DNA from: CAKSQF01 sp964568425
Lineage (GTDB): Bacteria > Bacillota > Clostridia > Oscillospirales > CAG-272
Assembly: GCA_964568425.1 (NCBI GenBank)
Contig: CAZMPO010000005.1
Span: 62,001 to 126,000, forward strand
Length of the DNA: 64,000 bases
Direction: 5' to 3'
Shown: positions 7,160 to 14,953 of the stretch, piece by piece
How positions within the stretch are numbered: position 1 is the first letter of the stretch
How the letters are laid out: each line of letters starts with the position of its first letter
The notes under the pieces: model-generated
The model's input: the letters and a program-made list of their open reading frames with translations, nothing else
What the model was told of the DNA's origin: nothing
The model's database searches: none
Position numbers and translations under genes: made by a program

Positions 7160-7834
7160 ATGGAAAAAAAGAATGATATACCCACCGCCGTGATATCGAG
7201 ACTGCCGAGATATTACAGGATGCTTGCCGCCCTGCTCGGCGAGGGCGTCTATCGCATAAGCTCGCGCGATCTGGCGTCCCGCATGGGGGTGACCGCCTCG
7301 CAGATAAGGCAGGATCTGCACATGTTCGGCGAGTTCGGGCAGCAGGGGTACGGATACAACGTCAAATATCTCTCGGGCAAGATCGGGGAGATACTCGGTG
7401 TCGACGAGGCGTACAGTGCGGTGATCATCGGTACGGGGCTGCTCGGACGCGCGATCGCCGAGTCGTCGATGCTTATCGGGTGCGGAATATTTACAAAGGC
7501 GATATTTGACACCGACATCGACGCCCTCTGTGGCGAGGGCGAGACGATCGGCGGATGTCCGATATACAAAATGTCCGAGCTTGAGGGCTTTTTTGCCGAA
7601 AATCGGATAGATCTTGCGGTGATCACCGACAACAGCCCGTGCGCGGAGCGGCTCTGCCGTCTCGGGGTCAAGGGCATATGGAATCTCGGGGCGAGCGACA
7701 TTCCAAAGTACGAGGGCGTGTCGATCAGAAACAGTTATCCCGGGGATGCGCTGATGATGCTCTGCTGTGACGTCAAAATGGCGATGGACAAAAAGACAAA
7801 GGACGCCGAGGGTGGCGACGATGATGAACGATGA
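7160..7834 (+). CDS. rex: Redox-sensing transcriptional repressor Rex
   Basis: A 224-residue repressor that releases DNA when NADH is high. The winged-helix domain (IPTAVISRLPRYYRML, SSRDLASRMGVTASQIRQDL, FGEFGQQGYGY in parts) is followed by a Rossmann NAD(H) domain with AVIIGTGLLGRAIA. Canonical Rex has GxGNLG; here Asn is replaced by Leu. An in-frame GTG at 7151 sits too close to GGAGAGG, so ATG at 7160 is chosen. The stop overlaps dnaD (ATGA), making rex the first gene of a replication-loader operon. Confidence 0.93.
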   Translation: MEKKNDIPTAVISRLPRYYRMLAALLGEGVYRISSRDLASRMGVTASQIRQDLHMFGEFGQQGYGYNVKYLSGKIGEILGVDEAYSAVIIGTGLLGRAIAESSMLIGCGIFTKAIFDTDIDALCGEGETIGGCPIYKMSELEGFFAENRIDLAVITDNSPCAERLCRLGVKGIWNLGASDIPKYEGVSIRNSYPGDALMMLCCDVKMAMDKKTKDAEGGDDDER

Positions 7835-8823
7835 ACAAGCTTGATTTTGAATTTCAATATAAAAACAGCGTGATAAGCCTCCCCGCATCTGCGGCGGCAG
7901 AGCTTTCGAGGGCGGATGCTGCCGAGCTTCGCGTTCTCATCGCGCTGGCAAGATACGGCTTTGAGGACGCCGAGTCTGTCGCATCTGCGGCAGGTGTCGA
8001 GGGTGACGGTCTCCTTCGCGCGATCGATTTTTGGAGAGGTGCGGGGGTCATCGCCGCCTCGGAGAGGGTCGAGGGCATATCGGTGAGCGTCCACGAGGGC
8101 GTGGGCACCGATTCAAATCGTGTGACGGTGGTGTCAAGCGGCGATCTGCCCCACTATACGGGCAAGGAGATCGAGGCGATATTTGCACAAAACGGCGAGA
8201 TGCGCGATTTTATCGACGAATGTCAGCGCATACTCGGCAAAATGCTCAGCTCGAGCGAGATCAACAAGCTGATCGCGCTCGTCGATGTTTACAGATTTTC
8301 CTGCGAATATGTGACCCTTTTGGTCGGGCGGTGCGCCGAGATCGGCAAGGGCTCGGTTCCGTACATACTAAAGACGGGCGTCTCGCTCTACAACGGCGGA
8401 ATAGTCAGTGTCGAGGGACTTGAGGAGAAGATACGCGCCGAGGATGCCTGCAGGTCGGTCGAGGGCAAGCTTCGCGCCCTTCTCGGGATCGGCGAGCGTG
8501 CATTTACCGAGCGCGAAAAGAAGTTTATAGCCAATTTTGCAAAGCTCCGGATCCCCGACGACATGCTCGAGCTTGCATATAATATTACGGTTGACAACAC
8601 GTCAAAGCCGTCGATGCCGTATATGAACAAGGTGCTCACCACATGGCGCGAGGCAGGATACAAGACCGCCGACGATGTTCGAGCGGCGATCGAGGCATAC
8701 AAGCAGAAGAAGAGCGGAGTGGTCGGCGCATCCTCGTTTGACAAGGACGAGTTCTTCGAGGCGGCACTGCGGCGAAGCATGGATACATCGGGGTCGGGTG
8801 ACAGAAACGGGAGGCGCAAATGA
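7831..8823 (+). CDS. DnaD-domain primosome protein
   Basis: A 330-residue replication-restart or initiation protein. The N-terminal half resembles a winged-helix DnaD N-domain (about 20-105). The C-terminal half has two DnaB_2/DnaD repeats: about 115-185 (IEAIFAQNGEMRDFIDECQR, ILGKMLSSSEINKL) and about 220-300 (FTEREKKFIANFAKLRIPDD, YMNKVLTTWREAGYKT), the latter ending in the YxxxIxxxW-like motif typical of the family. It overlaps rex and the helicase loader by four bases at each end, so all three are translationally coupled. It should recruit the helicase loader at the origin or at stalled forks. Confidence 0.88.
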   Translation: MNKLDFEFQYKNSVISLPASAAAELSRADAAELRVLIALARYGFEDAESVASAAGVEGDGLLRAIDFWRGAGVIAASERVEGISVSVHEGVGTDSNRVTVVSSGDLPHYTGKEIEAIFAQNGEMRDFIDECQRILGKMLSSSEINKLIALVDVYRFSCEYVTLLVGRCAEIGKGSVPYILKTGVSLYNGGIVSVEGLEEKIRAEDACRSVEGKLRALLGIGERAFTEREKKFIANFAKLRIPDDMLELAYNITVDNTSKPSMPYMNKVLTTWREAGYKTADDVRAAIEAYKQKKSGVVGASSFDKDEFFEAALRRSMDTSGSGDRNGRRK

Positions 8824-9797
8824 GCTACAGTCGTGATAATTTTTCAAAGGTCAAGCGCGAATATGAGGAAAAGCTTTATGCAAAGACCGAGGCGGCAAAG
8901 GCGCGCCTTCGCGAGGTGCATGAGGCTCTGCCTGCCGTTGCCGACATCGACCGTGAGCTTGCCAACACCGGTCTGCTCATAATGCAGGAGATATCAAAGG
9001 GCAAGGAAGGGCTTGACGAGCGGCTTGAGACGATCAGGCTCGACAACGAGGCACTGCGCGCCGAGCGTGATGCGATACTTACAAGAAACGGCTATCCCGT
9101 CGATTATACCGAGATAAAGTACGATTGCAAAAAATGTCACGACAGCGGATTTGACGGCATGAACATCTGCTCGTGCATGCGATTTGCGCTTTCGATGGCG
9201 GCAATGGAGAGCTCGGGGCTTGGCAGGCTTTTCGAGAGCCAGAGCTTTGACACATTCAGCCTGAAATATTACAGCTCGGACAGACGCACGCTCGAACAAA
9301 TGACGAAGGTGCTCGAGATATGCACCGATTTTGCCGAAGGATTTGACAGCAAAACACACGAAAATCTCTTTCTTTGCGGCAAGACCGGACTTGGCAAGAC
9401 GCATATGTCGACCGCGATCGCGGCGGCGGTCATCGGACGCGGATACGAGGTGGTCTATGAGAGCACTCAAAATCTCTTTGACGATTATTCGGTCGAGCGT
9501 TTCGGCAGGGTCGTCTCGGGCAGATCGGGCGACACCGCGCGCTATCTTGATGCCGATCTGCTGATCATCGACGATCTCGGCACAGAGACCTCGAACAGCT
9601 TTACGCAGAGCTGTCTTTATTCGCTCATCAACAGCAGAGTGGTCTCGGGCAAGCCGATGATAATCAATACAAACCTCTCCTCGGACGAGATCAAGTCGCG
9701 TTACGGAGACAGGATTTTCTCCAGACTCTTCGGCGAGTTCACCGTCCTGCCCTTCTGCGGCACGGACGTCAGATTGCAGAAGCTGAGACAGGGTTGA
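8820..9797 (+). CDS. DnaC/DnaI-type helicase loader ATPase
   Basis: A 325-residue AAA+ ATPase that loads the replicative helicase. The N-terminal segment has a coiled region followed by a zinc-type cluster (CKKCHDSGFDGMNICSC). The ATPase core has Walker A CGKTGLGKTHMST, Walker B LLIIDDLGTE and sensor/arginine segments (IINTNLSSDEIKSRYGDRIFS in parts). IstB transposition helpers share this fold, but the DnaD neighbour and lack of a transposase favour DnaI/DnaC. GGGAGG precedes the ATG. Its last codons lie inside the tandem duplication that follows. Confidence 0.9.
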   Translation: MSYSRDNFSKVKREYEEKLYAKTEAAKARLREVHEALPAVADIDRELANTGLLIMQEISKGKEGLDERLETIRLDNEALRAERDAILTRNGYPVDYTEIKYDCKKCHDSGFDGMNICSCMRFALSMAAMESSGLGRLFESQSFDTFSLKYYSSDRRTLEQMTKVLEICTDFAEGFDSKTHENLFLCGKTGLGKTHMSTAIAAAVIGRGYEVVYESTQNLFDDYSVERFGRVVSGRSGDTARYLDADLLIIDDLGTETSNSFTQSCLYSLINSRVVSGKPMIINTNLSSDEIKSRYGDRIFSRLFGEFTVLPFCGTDVRLQKLRQG

Positions 9798-10304
9798 ATT
9801 AGGAATTAGGAATTAGGAATGAGGAATGAGAAATTGGCGGGATTTGATTGTATCGGCAATCGATTTATTGCACATCGACTGCCAAAGAACGGGGAATTGT
9901 TGTTTATCACGCTTATCCGTCATCTCAGCGATATCACAACAAAATCTCACCAATTCCTAATTCCTAATTTCTAATTTCTAATTCCCCGGAGGGTTCACCA
10001 TGTTCACAATAAACACCTACCCTGATGGGGTCGTTTGCGAGACTGCAGAAGCTGAGACGGAGTTGAATTAGGAATGAGGAATGAGGAATGAGAAATTGGC
10101 GGGATTTGATTGTATCGGCAATCGATTTATTGCACATCGACTGCCAAAGAACGGGGAATTGTTGTTTATCACGCTTATCCGTCATCTCAGCGATATCACA
10201 ACAAAATCTCACCAATTCCTAATTCCTAATTTCTAATTTCTAATTCCCCGGAGGGTTCACCATGTTCACAATAAACACCTACCCTGATGGGGTCGTTTGC
10301 GAGA
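9775..10304. repeat. Tandem duplication of about 262-269 bp from dnaI end to pgeF start
   Basis: The segment TGCAGAAGCTGAGAC (the end of the helicase-loader gene) through ATGTTCACAATAAACACC and TCGTTTGCGAGA (the start of pgeF) occurs at about 9775-10042 and again at about 10044-10304. The offset is 269 bp at the left and 262 bp after the heptamer array, because copy 1 has one more 7-mer. Each copy holds AATTAGG heptamers, a body bounded by inverted ends (AATTGGCGGGATTTGATTGT against ACAACAAAATCTCACCAATT), reverse heptamers, and the pgeF ribosome site. The gap otherwise contains no gene. Confidence 0.92.
10000..10071 (+). pseudogene. Duplicated 5' fragment of pgeF
   Basis: Copy 1 of the tandem duplication carries the pgeF ribosome site (GGAGGG) and its first 14 codons (MFTINTYPDGVVCE). 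It then crosses the junction into the dnaI tail in another frame and stops at a heptamer TAG, giving a potential 23-residue peptide. It is translatable in principle but is read as a by-product of the duplication. Confidence 0.85.
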
Positions 10305-11044
10305 GGTCGGGGATGATCTCGGCAAGGCATGCGTTTTCTACAAGATACGGCGGTGTCAGTACCCTGCCGCATCTTGTCTCCATGAATCTTGGCGAGGGAC
10401 GCGGAGACGATCCCCGAAATGTTGCCGAAAATTATAACAGACTGCTCTCGCACATGGGGCGATCCTTTTCCGACACGGTTCGCGCAGGTCAGATCCACTC
10501 GACAAACATCAGATATGTCACCGAGGATGACAGAGGTCGATTTTTTGCCGACACCGACGGCTTTATCACCGACAGAGCGGGCGTGGTGCTTGTTTCCAAG
10601 GTGGCGGATTGTGCGCCGATACTTCTCTTTGAAAAGGAGCGAGGTGTGATCGCCGCCGTTCACGCGGGATGGCGGGGGGCGGCATCGGGCATTGCGGCGG
10701 TCGCGGTCTCGAAAATGTGCAAGATGGGCTGTCGCGCCGAAAACATAAAGGTCGCGATCGGCAGCTGTATACATAGCTGCTGTTTTGAAGTAAAGGATGA
10801 TTTTGTCAACACATTGACCGATCTTTGTGGTGTTGAGCTTGCACGCCTTGTGGTCTCCGAGCGCGAGGGCAGACTTTTTGCCGACAATGTACGCCTGAAT
10901 GTCGAAATGCTCCGATCGGTCGGCGTGCCTCTTGAGAATATCGACATCTCGCCAAGCTGCACGAAATGTCATCCCGAGCGTTATTTTTCGCACAGAGCAA
11001 GCGCAGGTCTTCGCGGCACGATGGCGGCGGTCATCACGCTTTGA
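10262..11044 (+). CDS. pgeF: Peptidoglycan editing factor / purine nucleoside phosphorylase PgeF (YfiH, YlmD family)
   Basis: A 260-residue multicopper-oxidase-like (DUF152) protein. The zinc-site residues are visible: His in QIHSTN, Cys in KVADCAPILL and His in AAVHAGWRGA. Characterised members act on purine nucleosides (phosphorylase/adenosine deaminase) and help keep peptidoglycan composition correct. The ribosome site CGGAGGG lies 7 nt before the ATG. The upstream sequence and first 14 codons are duplicated at 9775-10042, so the true promoter may now sit upstream of the first copy. Confidence 0.92.
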   Translation: MFTINTYPDGVVCERSGMISARHAFSTRYGGVSTLPHLVSMNLGEGRGDDPRNVAENYNRLLSHMGRSFSDTVRAGQIHSTNIRYVTEDDRGRFFADTDGFITDRAGVVLVSKVADCAPILLFEKERGVIAAVHAGWRGAASGIAAVAVSKMCKMGCRAENIKVAIGSCIHSCCFEVKDDFVNTLTDLCGVELARLVVSEREGRLFADNVRLNVEMLRSVGVPLENIDISPSCTKCHPERYFSHRASAGLRGTMAAVITL

Positions 11045-11057
11045 TGGTTCGATTTTT

Positions 11058-11284
11058 AATAAATCTGTTGCCGATACGATCAATTATCCGCTATACCCGT
11101 AGGGCGGGGGCTTGCTCCCGCCACCTCTTGGATGATCGGTGCATGATATATCGGCGAAATCTCTTTGTAATCTCGCTGTTTTACTATAAATTGAATCGTC
11201 AAAGAGCGGCGGGAGCAAGCCCCCGCCCTACAGGGATAGGTAATTATTTGTTTCGGCAATCGATTTATTTAATCATCGTTTTCC
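11058..11284. repeat. GC-rich inverted-repeat element (MITE-like)
   Basis: Perfect 24-bp arms at 11099-11122 and 11208-11231 (GGGCGGGGGCTTGCTCCCGC and its complement) enclose about 85 bp. Homology between the flanks continues outward in inverted form (AATAAATCTGTTGCCGATAC against CGGCAATCGATTTATT), giving imperfect arms of about 65 bp. 11266-11284 adds ATTTAATCATCGTTTTCC. No ORF is inside. The rest of the gap to 11473 is AT-rich and probably holds the promoter of the ABC operon, but no clear -35/-10 pair was found. Confidence 0.8.
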
Positions 11285-11473
11285 CGAGGATGTTTGATCG
11301 GAATTTGTTTACAAATATGTGAATTTTCACCCTCAAACGACTGAAAAAGAGATGAATTTTCTCTGTACTGAGTTTTTGTTCAGAGTTTATTTACAAAAAT
11401 ATGGTACACTGAAATGTATGAAATTTATAAAGAAAAAATCTGTTAAATAAAAAGGCGAAAGGAAATATATTCC

Positions 11474-12508
11474 ATGATCAAAGTAGAAAATCTCGGAAAG
11501 CGATACGGCGACAAATGGGTGGTCGATCACATCAGCTTTTCGGTTGAAGAGGGCGAGATAGTCGGATTTCTCGGTCCGAACGGTGCGGGGAAGACCACGA
11601 CCATGTCGATGATAACCGGATTTTTGTCATCCACCGAGGGTGTTTGCGAGGTTGGGGGCGTGAATGTGCTCGAAGACCCGATCGGCGCGAAAAAGCAGAT
11701 CGGTTATCTGCCCGAGCTGCCGCCGCTCTATATGGAGATGACCGTGCGCGAATATCTGAATTTTATATACGAGCTCAAGGGCTGTACGCTCCGTCGCGAC
11801 GAGCATCTGCGCGAGATCGCCGAGACCGTTCGCATTTACGATGTTTACGATCGTGTCATACGCAACCTTTCGAAGGGCTATCGTCAGCGTGTCGGCATTG
11901 CGCAGGCACTTGTCGGCAATCCGCGCGTTATCATATTTGACGAGCCGACCGTCGGTCTTGACCCCAAGCAGATCATCGAGATACGAAATCTGATCAAGGC
12001 ACTCGGCAAAAATCACACTGTCATCCTTTCGACCCACATTCTGCCCGAGGTTCAGGCGGTCTGCGACAGGATAATCATCATAAACAAGGGTCGCATCGTC
12101 GCAAACGAGCGTACCGAGGATATATCAAAGGCGTTTTCTGGCAACCGTCGCCTTTCGGTCAAGATCTGCGGACCGCAAAAAGAGGTGCTCTCGGCGATCA
12201 AGTCGACCGCGGGTGTCATCTACGCCGAGGTGCTCGGCAATCACGATCTCGACTCGACATCATATCTTATCGAATGCGAGCCGGGGCTTGACGTCAGAAA
12301 GCCGCTCTCGCGTATGATCGCGTCAAACGGATGGGTGATGATCGGTCTTGAATCGATGGGCGCAAATCTTGAGGACATCTTCCTTGCCGTCGTTGACACT
12401 CCCGAGCCTGTCCGCAAAAAGCGTCGCCGCGACAGAGATGCCGCAAAAGACGCAAAAGACGCAAAAGACGCAAAAGATAAAGAAACTGCCGAAAACAAAG
12501 GAGAATGA
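11474..12508 (+). CDS. ABC-2 type transporter ATP-binding protein (GldA-like)
   Basis: A 344-residue ATPase with Walker A GPNGAGKTTTMSM, signature LSKGYRQRVGIAQAL and Walker B VIIFDEPTVGLDP. ABC ATPase core about 1-230, a C-terminal regulatory domain to about 320, then a charged tail of KDA repeats (AKDAKDAKDAKDK) encoded by a 9-bp tandem repeat. It starts a five-gene run with a permease, two GldG-like proteins and a DUF4340 protein, the arrangement of Gld-type transporters known from gliding Bacteroidetes but widespread in non-gliding Clostridia. Substrate unknown. AAAGGAAA precedes the start. Confidence 0.9.
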   Translation: MIKVENLGKRYGDKWVVDHISFSVEEGEIVGFLGPNGAGKTTTMSMITGFLSSTEGVCEVGGVNVLEDPIGAKKQIGYLPELPPLYMEMTVREYLNFIYELKGCTLRRDEHLREIAETVRIYDVYDRVIRNLSKGYRQRVGIAQALVGNPRVIIFDEPTVGLDPKQIIEIRNLIKALGKNHTVILSTHILPEVQAVCDRIIIINKGRIVANERTEDISKAFSGNRRLSVKICGPQKEVLSAIKSTAGVIYAEVLGNHDLDSTSYLIECEPGLDVRKPLSRMIASNGWVMIGLESMGANLEDIFLAVVDTPEPVRKKRRRDRDAAKDAKDAKDAKDKETAENKGE

Positions 12509-12514
12509 TCGAAA

Positions 12515-13222
12515 ATGCTTGCTGTATATAAACGCGAACTGCGTTCCTATTTCGTATCCCCGATCGGGTACATATTTGTCGCGATATTTCTTCTTGCCGC
12601 AGGGCTTGTCTTCTCGTTCTGCACCCTGCAAAAGGGTGCGAGCTCGTCGATCTCCGCTTATTTCTCGATCCTTCTTGTGATCTACATCGTTGTTCTTCCT
12701 CTTCTGACCATGAAGCTCTTTGCCGATGAGAAGAAGGGGCGCACCGAGCAGCTGCTGCTCACAGCACCCATCAGCCTTGCCGCGATGGTGCTTGCGAAGT
12801 TTTTCGCGGCATACACCGTTTTCGCGGGGACATATCTTGTCTCCTGCACCGGATTTATCACGCTTTATGAATACGGCAATCCGAACACCGCCGTCCTGCT
12901 CGGCTCGTCGCTTGCTATCCTGCTTGCCGGGGCTGCCTGCATCGCGATCGGCGTTTTCGTGTCGTCAATGACCGAAAATCAGCTCGTTGCCGCGCTCGTT
13001 ACCATGGCGATCATCATCTTTTTCGTGCTCACGTCGGCATTCAACAGCTACATCGACAGCTATATCCTCCGCACGATACTCAGCTGGTTCTCGCTCATGG
13101 AGCGTCTTTCGAACTTCACCTGGGGATATTTTGACGTCAACGCACTTGTGTACTATCTCTCGATCTCCTTCGTCTTCCTTTTCCTGACCGTGCGCGTTTA
13201 CGAAAAGCGTCGTTGGGCGTGA
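12515..13222 (+). CDS. ABC-2 type permease (GldF-like)
   Basis: A 235-residue integral membrane protein with six predicted helices, beginning MLAVYKRELRSYFVSPIGYI and containing the ABC-2 signature region LTMKLFADEKKGRTEQLLLT in parts. It should pair with the ATPase just upstream (6 bp apart, AAAGGAG ribosome site). Family knowledge links such permeases to export or to mechanical roles; nothing in the sequence identifies a substrate. Confidence 0.88.
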   Translation: MLAVYKRELRSYFVSPIGYIFVAIFLLAAGLVFSFCTLQKGASSSISAYFSILLVIYIVVLPLLTMKLFADEKKGRTEQLLLTAPISLAAMVLAKFFAAYTVFAGTYLVSCTGFITLYEYGNPNTAVLLGSSLAILLAGAACIAIGVFVSSMTENQLVAALVTMAIIIFFVLTSAFNSYIDSYILRTILSWFSLMERLSNFTWGYFDVNALVYYLSISFVFLFLTVRVYEKRRWA

Positions 13223-13243
13223 GTCGAAAGGTTTGGTCTGCCG

Positions 13244-14941
13244 ATGGACAACAACAATAATAACAGCTATAATAAAATGAAAGAAAAAAACAGATCACTG
13301 CACAGATCGACGGCATGGCTCTTTACCGCAGGCATTCTCGCGGCGGTCGTTGTCATAAATCTTGTGCTCACCCTGGCACTCGGGTCGAAAATGACGGTCG
13401 ATATGACCACCGAGGGCTTTAACGAGATCTCGGATGCCTCCAAGAAGGAGCTTGACAAGATCGACCCCGAGGGCAACAACATAACGATATATTTTCTCGC
13501 CGACAGGGACGAGCTGAACTCCGCCGAGCTCGGATACTCAAATTCGGTCAGCGGAAGCACGACCAATCTCTGGGGAATGAAATACATAAGCGCGCTTGCC
13601 GATGTTTATGCCGAGCGTTACAGCTTTGTGGACGTCAAGACGCTGAACATCAAAAAGGATGCAGAAAAGCTTGAGGAATTTAAGTCGACGGTCGGTACGA
13701 CCTTCACAAAGCAGGAGATCATTGTCGACAACTACACGAGCGAGCGTGACAAGGACGGGGGTGTCGTGACAGATGAAAACGGCGAGCCGATCATGCACCA
13801 CAATTTCCGCAAATACAAGCGCGACAATTTCTTCGTATTCAACAACGAGAACGGATACGCCTACGGATTTAACGGAGACGAGGTCTTCACCATGGCACTG
13901 CTTTCGGTGTCGGGCGAAAATCCGACCGTCTATTTCACGAGCGGTCACGGCGAGAGCGTAGGGGATAACACCACACTCGATGACTCGATCTTTGCCGATT
14001 ACGGCAGAGCGGGCGCGCTTCGCGATCTTTTCTTCAACGCGGGATATGTCACCAAAAAGATCGATCTCTCGACCGAGTACAAGGCACTTTTCGAGGACGA
14101 TACCGCGCGGATCATCGTAGTTTTCGGACCGACCTCAGATTATGTCGGTACGGGAGTGTCCGGCAAGACAGACGAGATCGCCGCCCTTCGCAAATTCATG
14201 AACGGCGACCGCCACAGCGCGATGTTTTTTGTTGACGGCGACGCCGACCTGCCCAATCTGCATGAATATATCGAGGACTATTACGGAGTCAAGGTCGAGC
14301 CCGTCAAGGTCAAGGACTCCGGCGCAAACAGCCTCTCGCCCGACGGCCTCACCTTCATTTCGGACTACGAGACCGACGAATACGGCATCGGAACGAATTT
14401 GACCGACCCGTTTTCGGAGATGGCATCAAAACCACTTGCCGTTTTTGACGGCGCGTGGACGCTGTCGGTAAACGATGCGTTCGGTCAGACCGACGGCTTC
14501 CATGATGACAGCACGACCACAACGACCGGCGGCGTATTTGTTGCGCCGAAAAGCTCGTCCGGCATATCTGGCGAGGATACGATCGATTATTCGAGCGGCG
14601 ATCAGCCTGCGCTGATGACGCTTTCGGTCATCGACAGGATAAACCAAAACGACAACACGACCGTAAGCTACGCGCTTATCTGCGGCTCTGTCGGATTTGC
14701 CGATGCCGAATATGTCAACTCGGCGTCCTACTGCAACGGCGATATTTTGTACTACACGATGCGTATAATGAGCAGGGCGACCGTCGATTATACGGTCGAC
14801 ATGAAGAAGATCGAGACCTTCGCGATCAGCGGACTGACCGATGAGAGCGTTGTCGCCTACACGATCCTGCTTTGCGCGCCCGTACCGCTTGTGTCTCTCG
14901 CGCTCGGAACGGTAGTTTTCGTCAAGAGAAGACATAAGTAA
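13244..14941 (+). CDS. GldG-like ABC auxiliary protein, copy 1
   Basis: A 565-residue protein with a basic, Asn-rich N-terminus, a helix at about 24-47, a large extracytoplasmic domain and a C-terminal helix (AYTILLCAPVPLVSLALGTVVF region) followed by KRRHK. The external part has features of the ABC_transp_aux domain: DMTTEGFNEISDASKKEL, ITIYFLADRDE, VYFTSGHGES and ARIIVVFGPTSDY. It is the first of two tandem paralogues; the second shares the same order of motifs. The DUF4340 protein downstream likely joins the same complex. Confidence 0.85.
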   Translation: MDNNNNNSYNKMKEKNRSLHRSTAWLFTAGILAAVVVINLVLTLALGSKMTVDMTTEGFNEISDASKKELDKIDPEGNNITIYFLADRDELNSAELGYSNSVSGSTTNLWGMKYISALADVYAERYSFVDVKTLNIKKDAEKLEEFKSTVGTTFTKQEIIVDNYTSERDKDGGVVTDENGEPIMHHNFRKYKRDNFFVFNNENGYAYGFNGDEVFTMALLSVSGENPTVYFTSGHGESVGDNTTLDDSIFADYGRAGALRDLFFNAGYVTKKIDLSTEYKALFEDDTARIIVVFGPTSDYVGTGVSGKTDEIAALRKFMNGDRHSAMFFVDGDADLPNLHEYIEDYYGVKVEPVKVKDSGANSLSPDGLTFISDYETDEYGIGTNLTDPFSEMASKPLAVFDGAWTLSVNDAFGQTDGFHDDSTTTTTGGVFVAPKSSSGISGEDTIDYSSGDQPALMTLSVIDRINQNDNTTVSYALICGSVGFADAEYVNSASYCNGDILYYTMRIMSRATVDYTVDMKKIETFAISGLTDESVVAYTILLCAPVPLVSLALGTVVFVKRRHK

Positions 14942-14953
14942 GGAGGGATGGCA

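Noticed and set aside
8820..9797. IstB transposition helper
   Set aside because: The ATPase fold is shared, but the gene is coupled to dnaD and rex and no IstA transposase or inverted ends are near.
9796..10245. Regular short repeats that might be a CRISPR array
   Set aside because: Units are 7 bp, directly contiguous and have no unique spacers; no cas gene is near. They are tandem heptamers of a dispersed element.
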